The translations under genes and the position numbers were made by a program. The notes below the pieces were generated by a model that saw only the letters and a program-made list of their open reading frames with translations, was not told the DNA's origin and ran no database searches. A stretch of DNA of 25,822 nt from JAICND01 sp040905905 (GTDB lineage: Bacteria; Actinomycetota; Acidimicrobiia; Spongiisociales; ZC4RG35), in contig JBBDQN010000038.1 in assembly GCA_040905905.1 (NCBI GenBank), forward strand, positions 1 to 25,822, given 5' to 3'. Shown here one piece after another: positions 21,571-25,822 of the stretch. The first letter of the stretch is position 1, and each line of letters starts with the position of its first letter.

Positions 21571-23208
21571 TTAGCCAAGCTCCTGATAGCTCAGGAGCAG
21601 GTTGCCGGCGGAATCGAGTGCCTCAAAGGAGATCGGGACCCCGAGATCGGCGGTTTCGAATAGGAGCCCAAACCCACGAAAACCGAGTTCTGCTGTGTCC
21701 CCGACTGGCACCGCCACCGATTCGCCTTTGGAAAACGTGATGAGGATTTGTCGGGCGTCGTCCTCGACGATGCCGAGGATCGCCCCCTCCGTTTGGCTCC
21801 CAGGCCCGGTGTACACCGTATCAACACGGAGCCGCCCAGGGACACTCATATGGCTGCGGGTGAAACATCCTCGGCTAAAACTTCCGAGCCCGCTTGGCCC
21901 CGAGGCGGCGCTTGTACTGGTACACAATCCGGCGCCTCGTTCCCAGATCGAGATGGCCCAACCGGGACCATCGGCCAGCGCCCGCTCATCACCCGGTTCG
22001 CTTTGGTACATCTGCACCGACTCCAAATCGCCCTCGACCAGATAGTGGAGAATGGTGAAGTCGTTTTCGCTCAACTCGAAGCTGTCGGACCTCCATGCTG
22101 CTTGCACATTGTCGAAATACTCAGACGAACAAGCGACCGATTGGGTCGAGGCCGGCAGCGAATAAAGCCCGGATGCCTCGTCGAACTCCGGGTCAACTCC
22201 GGCGCAAGCCGCTGCCGCTTCGGCAGCCCGGCGGTATTCGGTGAAGGTGACTATCCCGTCTTCAAGGGTGGGGCGCTGATACTCGGACGACTCCGGCGCC
22301 AGGAAGAGGGCGTACCTGAAGGGCAATTCGATATTCCCCCCTATTTCGCCGGAGACCACCGGCCGCATCTCCAGGCTCGACACTTCGAAAGGTCCAAAGG
22401 CGGGCCGTTCGACCTTTACCGGGATGCCTTCTGCGCTGACTTCCAATCGAAAGCCTTCGGCTGCAAATGCGTCCGCGGCCAGAGGGTGGGTGGGTTGGGA
22501 TCGCTCGGGATCGGCGACGCCGTTGGTGATCTCCAACCAAATTTCTTGGACTGACAGGACCCGGGTCAAGATCCTCCACGGGATGGCGGGATCGGGGGGG
22601 TAGCTGATCCGGCCGCCAGTGTCACCGGTGCGAACAAGCTGATCATGGGGGTCATTGATTCCCATTTCGTCCCGTGTCCGGTAGAAGCTGTAGCCGAACG
22701 ACGGCCCTTGGGGCGAGTTGTCGACCTTGAGGATTTTGTAGAAGTTGAGAGACGCCCACACCAGACGTCCAGTGGTCACAGGCTCGCCGTCCGTGGTGGC
22801 GACGACGAATGTCAGGTCGAAGCTAGGACGATCACCCGAAGCTTCTGGCGCCTGCGGAGTTTCGGGAGGCGGCACCTCGGGGAACTCAGGGACTCGGGGA
22901 AGACTGGTTTCGATTGGAGGCACATCGGTGCCCACGGTTATGGATTCATTCTCACCCTGGAGTAGAAGTCCCCCTGCCACGATCACGAAGAGGACTGCTG
23001 CTGCCGCCACGACTGCGAACATCCATGGCGACCTGCCGGCAGTTACATGAACAGCTGGGGGGGCGATGAGGTCCTCGTAGATCCTCGTCCGGACGGCAAC
23101 AACGTCGATGTCACAGACGAGACCAGACCGGCATCGCTGACAGCTTTGAATGTGGTTGACGGTTATGTCATCGAGTAGCCAATCTCGCTCCAGCACCGGG
23201 TGTCTCAT
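21571..23208 (-). CDS. Transmembrane anti-sigma factor with large extracellular domain
   Basis: A 545-aa predicted anti-sigma factor. The cytoplasmic N-terminus carries the zinc-binding anti-sigma motif H19-x3-C23-x2-C26, followed by a further Cys (LVCD). One transmembrane helix (MFAVVAAAAVLFVIVAGGLLL, about residues 63-83) and a Pro-rich linker (about 95-120) lead to roughly 425 extracellular residues. These look like three beta-rich parts: about 128-320; a middle section with paired Cys (ACAGV and VACSSEYF); and a C-terminal part with Cys pairs (GLCTSTS and RGCFTRS). I do not recognise these domains. The ATG at 23208 overlaps the sigma factor stop by 4 bp (ATGA), the usual sigma/anti-sigma coupling. 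Most anti-sigma factors of this class are 200-350 aa, so the sensor part is unusually large. Confidence 0.83.
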   Translation of the reverse strand: MRHPVLERDWLLDDITVNHIQSCQRCRSGLVCDIDVVAVRTRIYEDLIAPPAVHVTAGRSPWMFAVVAAAAVLFVIVAGGLLLQGENESITVGTDVPPIETSLPRVPEFPEVPPPETPQAPEASGDRPSFDLTFVVATTDGEPVTTGRLVWASLNFYKILKVDNSPQGPSFGYSFYRTRDEMGINDPHDQLVRTGDTGGRISYPPDPAIPWRILTRVLSVQEIWLEITNGVADPERSQPTHPLAADAFAAEGFRLEVSAEGIPVKVERPAFGPFEVSSLEMRPVVSGEIGGNIELPFRYALFLAPESSEYQRPTLEDGIVTFTEYRRAAEAAAACAGVDPEFDEASGLYSLPASTQSVACSSEYFDNVQAAWRSDSFELSENDFTILHYLVEGDLESVQMYQSEPGDERALADGPGWAISIWERGAGLCTSTSAASGPSGLGSFSRGCFTRSHMSVPGRLRVDTVYTGPGSQTEGAILGIVEDDARQILITFSKGESVAVPVGDTAELGFRGFGLLFETADLGVPISFEALDSAGNLLLSYQELG

Positions 23209-23726
23209 GGTTTCTCCTCGAGCAGAATCTGGCGGGCCCGATGGACCCTGCTTTTGATGGTTCCTTCAGCCACGCCGAGCCTGACTGCGGCGTCGGCGAT
23301 AGACAGGCCCTCCCACGCCACTGCCACGAGAGCCTGTCGAAGGGGATCTGGTAAACGATTCACAGCGTCCTGGGTGTCGATTAGTGCAGCCCACTCGGTC
23401 TCCGTCGATGGACGCCCAGCTATTGCGCCGGTGGCCTCATCGCCCGTTCGGCTTCGGGCCGACGACCGATAGAGGTCGACGAGCTTGCGGGACGCGATCC
23501 CCCACAGCCACGCACCCACCGGACCTTCACCCCTATAGGTTGCTGCCGATCGCCACACGGCGACGAACGCTTCCTGGAGCGCATCCTCTGCCTCCGAGAT
23601 GGAGGCTCCCGACTGCCGGAGTCGGGCAGCGAGCAGAGCCACATGGCGGTCATAGAGCTGACCGAGGGCGCGCTCGTCTCCCGAGGCAATACGCGTCAGC
23701 AGCCGCCGATCCCGGATGTCGGACAT
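23205..23726 (-). CDS. ECF (sigma-70 family, group 4) RNA polymerase sigma factor
   Basis: A 173-aa extracytoplasmic-function sigma factor. Region 2 covers about residues 20-90, with LGQLYDRHVALLAARLRQ, the core-binding AEDALQEAFVAVWRSAATYRG and WLWGIASRKLVDLYRS. Region 4 covers about 118-170, with RLPDPLRQALVAVAWEGLS and the helix-turn-helix IADAAVRLGVAEGTIKSRVHRARQ. The sigma-70 regions 1 and 3 are absent, as expected. The ATG at 23726 gives a start two residues before the usual helix. The anti-sigma factor gene overlaps its stop. It would be held inactive at the membrane until an envelope signal arrives. Confidence 0.95.
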   Translation of the reverse strand: MSDIRDRRLLTRIASGDERALGQLYDRHVALLAARLRQSGASISEAEDALQEAFVAVWRSAATYRGEGPVGAWLWGIASRKLVDLYRSSARSRTGDEATGAIAGRPSTETEWAALIDTQDAVNRLPDPLRQALVAVAWEGLSIADAAVRLGVAEGTIKSRVHRARQILLEEKP

Positions 23727-23740
23727 TCACCTACATTGTC

Positions 23741-23764
23741 GACGCCGGAGGGTCTGTGGTTCCC
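23741..23764 (-). promoter_or_regulatory. Possible self-regulated ECF promoter
   Basis: On the minus strand GGGAACC (23758-23764) resembles the GGAAC -35 of many ECF promoters and CGTC (23741-23744) resembles the matching -10, about 15 nt before the sigma factor start. The spacer of 13 nt is shorter than the usual 16-17, so the call is tentative. Confidence 0.25.
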
Positions 23765-23776
23765 AGGTGTTTTTAT

Positions 23777-25795
23777 CTACTCGCCGGCGATAGCGATGAT
23801 TCGTCCGTCGGCTGTAGTGGCGAATACGGCTCCGTCGACAACCAACAACTCGTGCCGGATCTGACGGGAGCCAGTGCGATATCGCCACGCCTCCTCACCA
23901 GACTCGGCGTTGATGGCGTACACGTTGCCGGAGCCAGTGCCGATGTAGATCAAACCGTTGGCGAGGATCGGTGGGGTAGTGATGAGTGTTTCATCCGTGA
24001 AGCTATGTGGCCATAGAAAGGGCGTATTCCCCTCCCACCCGTCGGGAGCCAAGGAGACTCCGTGCAAATTCAGCCCCTCCACGTAGTACAAAGCGTCAGG
24101 GGTCACGATCGCACCCTCCTCGGTCGGAACCGGGTAGGTCGTATAGCCCGGTGGGATGCCCCAACAGGATCCGATCGAATAAGTCAGAACCGATGAACCA
24201 ACGGTGCCCATGAACAAGGTTTCGCCCATAATCATTGGATTGGCCTGGATCTCGAAGCGAGTGTCGACTGGCTCGCACGTCGCCAAGCCGGTGTTGATAT
24301 CGACCGCGTGAACCAGCCCATCAGTCGAAGCCAAGTAGATCGTGTCTCCGTCGAAGGCCGGGGCCGTCCTGAAGGATCCGGCAGGCTCCCCCTCCGGATA
24401 AACCCACTTCGGTTGACCACCGGCCAAGAGAAAGCCGAGAAGTCGCCCCTCAGTCGTGGCGACGTACACGGAGTCACCGACAATGAGTGGCGTCGTTACG
24501 ACTTCGCCAACGTTCTGCTGCCAGAACTGGTTGCCGCGGAAGGCGCTGTGGGCGTGAAGGATGCCGCGGTCACTGACGTAGACCACGATCGTGCCGGACT
24601 CTCCGCCCTCCCCGATTGCCAGTGGCGAGCCAAACCTTTCGGTCTGTATCTCCTGCTCAACGTCTCCTGATCGCTGTTGGATGACCTGGATGATGTTCTC
24701 GTCGTTGGGCACCATCAGGTATTGCCCATGTGCGATTGGTGGTCGCACGATGATGGGGCCGGGAGGGTTCCTCCAATAGTGGCCGGTGGCCTCTTCAATT
24801 CCGCCCGTTCCGACCCCGCTGCGTCCGGCGTCACCCCGAAACAGGGTGCTGCCCAGAATCCCGGCCTCAGGGGCGGCCACCACCATGTCCTCCATCTCTA
24901 TCACCGTCGTGGTGGTGGTCGCCAGGGTGGTTGTGGTCGGGGGTGGGGCGGTGAGATTCACAACAGCCAGCGCCGCCCCAACCGCGATAACCGCCATGGC
25001 CGCGACAGCACCGGCTATGGCCAGGGGACCTCGGCGCCGGGGTGGGCGCCGTCGAACCAGACCGGCGGAGCGGCGCTGGGCGGGGCTGAGGATCATCTCG
25101 CCCGATAGGCCGGCAACGGAAAGGGCATGGTCGATCCGCTCCCGCAAGAGGGCCACCTCGTCCTCGCCTACCTTGGTTTCGTCGGCGAGGGAGGCCTGCG
25201 CGTCCGGGTTGTCGAGGAAGTCGAGCGACCAGCCCTCCGGCAGCCGACTTACGACCGAGCGCATGGCTGTAGCCACCGGCAACGCAATCGGGTCCTTCCA
25301 GAGATCTCCGGCGGTGATGGCCTTAGCCGCCTGGACCGGGTTGCCGAGCTGCATCGCCAGGGCGGCGGCTTCGGCTGCCACCTCCGGGGACTTCTCCCGC
25401 CGCGCCCGCACAGTCATCAGATCAGCCGCGGCGCCCAACCATTGGCTCTGCAGAAGCTGATCGGTGAGGTCTTCGGCGACCGATTGGTTCCACGTCGCTC
25501 CCAGTTCCAGGCGGAGCTCATCGATCCGGAGTCGCCAACGGAGGCCGTTGCTGCCGGCGGGGGTGGCGGCAAGGGCAAGTTCGGTCTCGCCGAGGGCTTC
25601 ATCAGCCGAACCCTGACCGGCGAGAGAGCGGGCCCGGAGATAACGGCAGACGTTCTCCCACGACGGCAGCGAAGCCAACGAGAGCTCCAGAGCGAGGTCA
25701 GCCGCCCCCCGGGCCATGTCCCACTGCTCAAAGAGAAGCCCGCCTTCGGCGGCCGCCAGGTGAGAAATTAAGATTGGTGCCATCGCATCCACCAT
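23777..25795 (-). CDS. TPR / transmembrane / PQQ-type beta-propeller protein
   Basis: A 672-aa protein with two faces. Residues about 1-245 are helical and TPR-like (LFEQWDMARGAADLALELSL, RARSLAGQGSADEALGETEL) and, with a basic stretch RRRPPRRRG before one transmembrane helix (about 257-280), should be cytoplasmic. A Thr-rich linker (about 283-300) leads to an extracellular PQQ-like (PF13360-type) beta-propeller, about 313-672, with repeated blades such as VYVATTEGRLLGFLLAGGQPKW, IYLASTDGLVHAVDINTGLA and IYIGTGSGNVYAINAESGEEAW. PQQ enzyme residues were not recognised, so it is probably a scaffold or sensor. The ATG at 25795 has TAGCTT 6 nt upstream and an in-frame stop just beyond, so the gene appears complete. 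It lies 50 bp before the ECF sigma factor on the same strand. Confidence 0.8.
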   Translation of the reverse strand: MVDAMAPILISHLAAAEGGLLFEQWDMARGAADLALELSLASLPSWENVCRYLRARSLAGQGSADEALGETELALAATPAGSNGLRWRLRIDELRLELGATWNQSVAEDLTDQLLQSQWLGAAADLMTVRARREKSPEVAAEAAALAMQLGNPVQAAKAITAGDLWKDPIALPVATAMRSVVSRLPEGWSLDFLDNPDAQASLADETKVGEDEVALLRERIDHALSVAGLSGEMILSPAQRRSAGLVRRRPPRRRGPLAIAGAVAAMAVIAVGAALAVVNLTAPPPTTTTLATTTTTVIEMEDMVVAAPEAGILGSTLFRGDAGRSGVGTGGIEEATGHYWRNPPGPIIVRPPIAHGQYLMVPNDENIIQVIQQRSGDVEQEIQTERFGSPLAIGEGGESGTIVVYVSDRGILHAHSAFRGNQFWQQNVGEVVTTPLIVGDSVYVATTEGRLLGFLLAGGQPKWVYPEGEPAGSFRTAPAFDGDTIYLASTDGLVHAVDINTGLATCEPVDTRFEIQANPMIMGETLFMGTVGSSVLTYSIGSCWGIPPGYTTYPVPTEEGAIVTPDALYYVEGLNLHGVSLAPDGWEGNTPFLWPHSFTDETLITTPPILANGLIYIGTGSGNVYAINAESGEEAWRYRTGSRQIRHELLVVDGAVFATTADGRIIAIAGE

Positions 25796-25801
25796 CGAGG
25801 A

Positions 25802-25807
25802 AAGCTA
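25802..25807 (-). promoter_or_regulatory. Candidate -10 hexamer (TAGCTT) for the propeller-sigma-anti-sigma operon
   Basis: TAGCTT lies 6 nt before the ATG at 25795 on the minus strand. Its TAG is also an in-frame stop, which may end an upstream gene whose last codons reach the right edge. The -35 region would fall at or beyond the edge. Confidence 0.35.
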
Positions 25808-25822
25808 CCGCGCCCGGTCGAT

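Overview
This 25.8 kb window has a high G+C content and is almost entirely coding. It looks like a chromosomal piece from an actinobacterium, plausibly Acidimicrobiia or a relative. The grounds are: many GTG starts and one TTG start; Thr-rich linkers after lipoprotein signals or membrane anchors; a long CTC-type bL25 followed by pth; an actinobacterial-length deoC; and operon-leading genes that often have a TANNNT hexamer 6-7 nt before the start codon, the signature of leaderless transcripts. I saw no tRNA, rRNA, IS element, phage gene or CRISPR array. The taxonomic placement is inference.

Layout. 1-259: half of a response-regulator receiver domain (minus strand) abutting the signal-peptide-like start of another gene; this may be a chimeric contig end. 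260-3716 (minus): two EamA-type transporters and metG, linked by 4-bp overlaps. 3775-7639 (plus): deoC, a full aldehyde dehydrogenase, a truncated catalytically dead aldehyde dehydrogenase and a one-domain flavoprotein, probably deoxyribose-phosphate catabolism through acetaldehyde. 7748-8467: a secreted protein with a Gly/Pro/His repeat tail and a perfect terminator hairpin. 8561-9433: an AlkA-type DNA glycosylase whose stop codon shares CTAG with the convergent gene.

9430-14472 (minus) is a five-gene operon: membrane-anchored binding-like protein, lipoprotein with a binding-like half and a von Willebrand A half, small membrane coiled-coil protein, pgl (6-phosphogluconolactonase) and a lipoprotein esterase. 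The first three look like an uncharacterised envelope system. 14506-16420 (plus): a KANL3/Tex30-like hydrolase, bL25 and peptidyl-tRNA hydrolase. 16442-18312 (plus): a VOC protein overlapping glycerol kinase, convergent with glycerol-3-phosphate dehydrogenase (18321-19949, minus). 19970-21546 (plus): a PgsA-type phosphatidyltransferase and an NAD-dependent epimerase/reductase, so glycerol use, glycerol phosphate oxidation and phospholipid head-group synthesis sit side by side.

21571-25795 (minus): a TPR/transmembrane/PQQ-type beta-propeller protein, an ECF sigma factor and its zinc-motif anti-sigma factor with a roughly 450-residue extracellular part. This is a second candidate for an undescribed system, probably envelope sensing. 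No gene-free stretch exceeds 300 bases; the longest is the 108-bp gap at 7640-7747, apart from the anomalous left edge.
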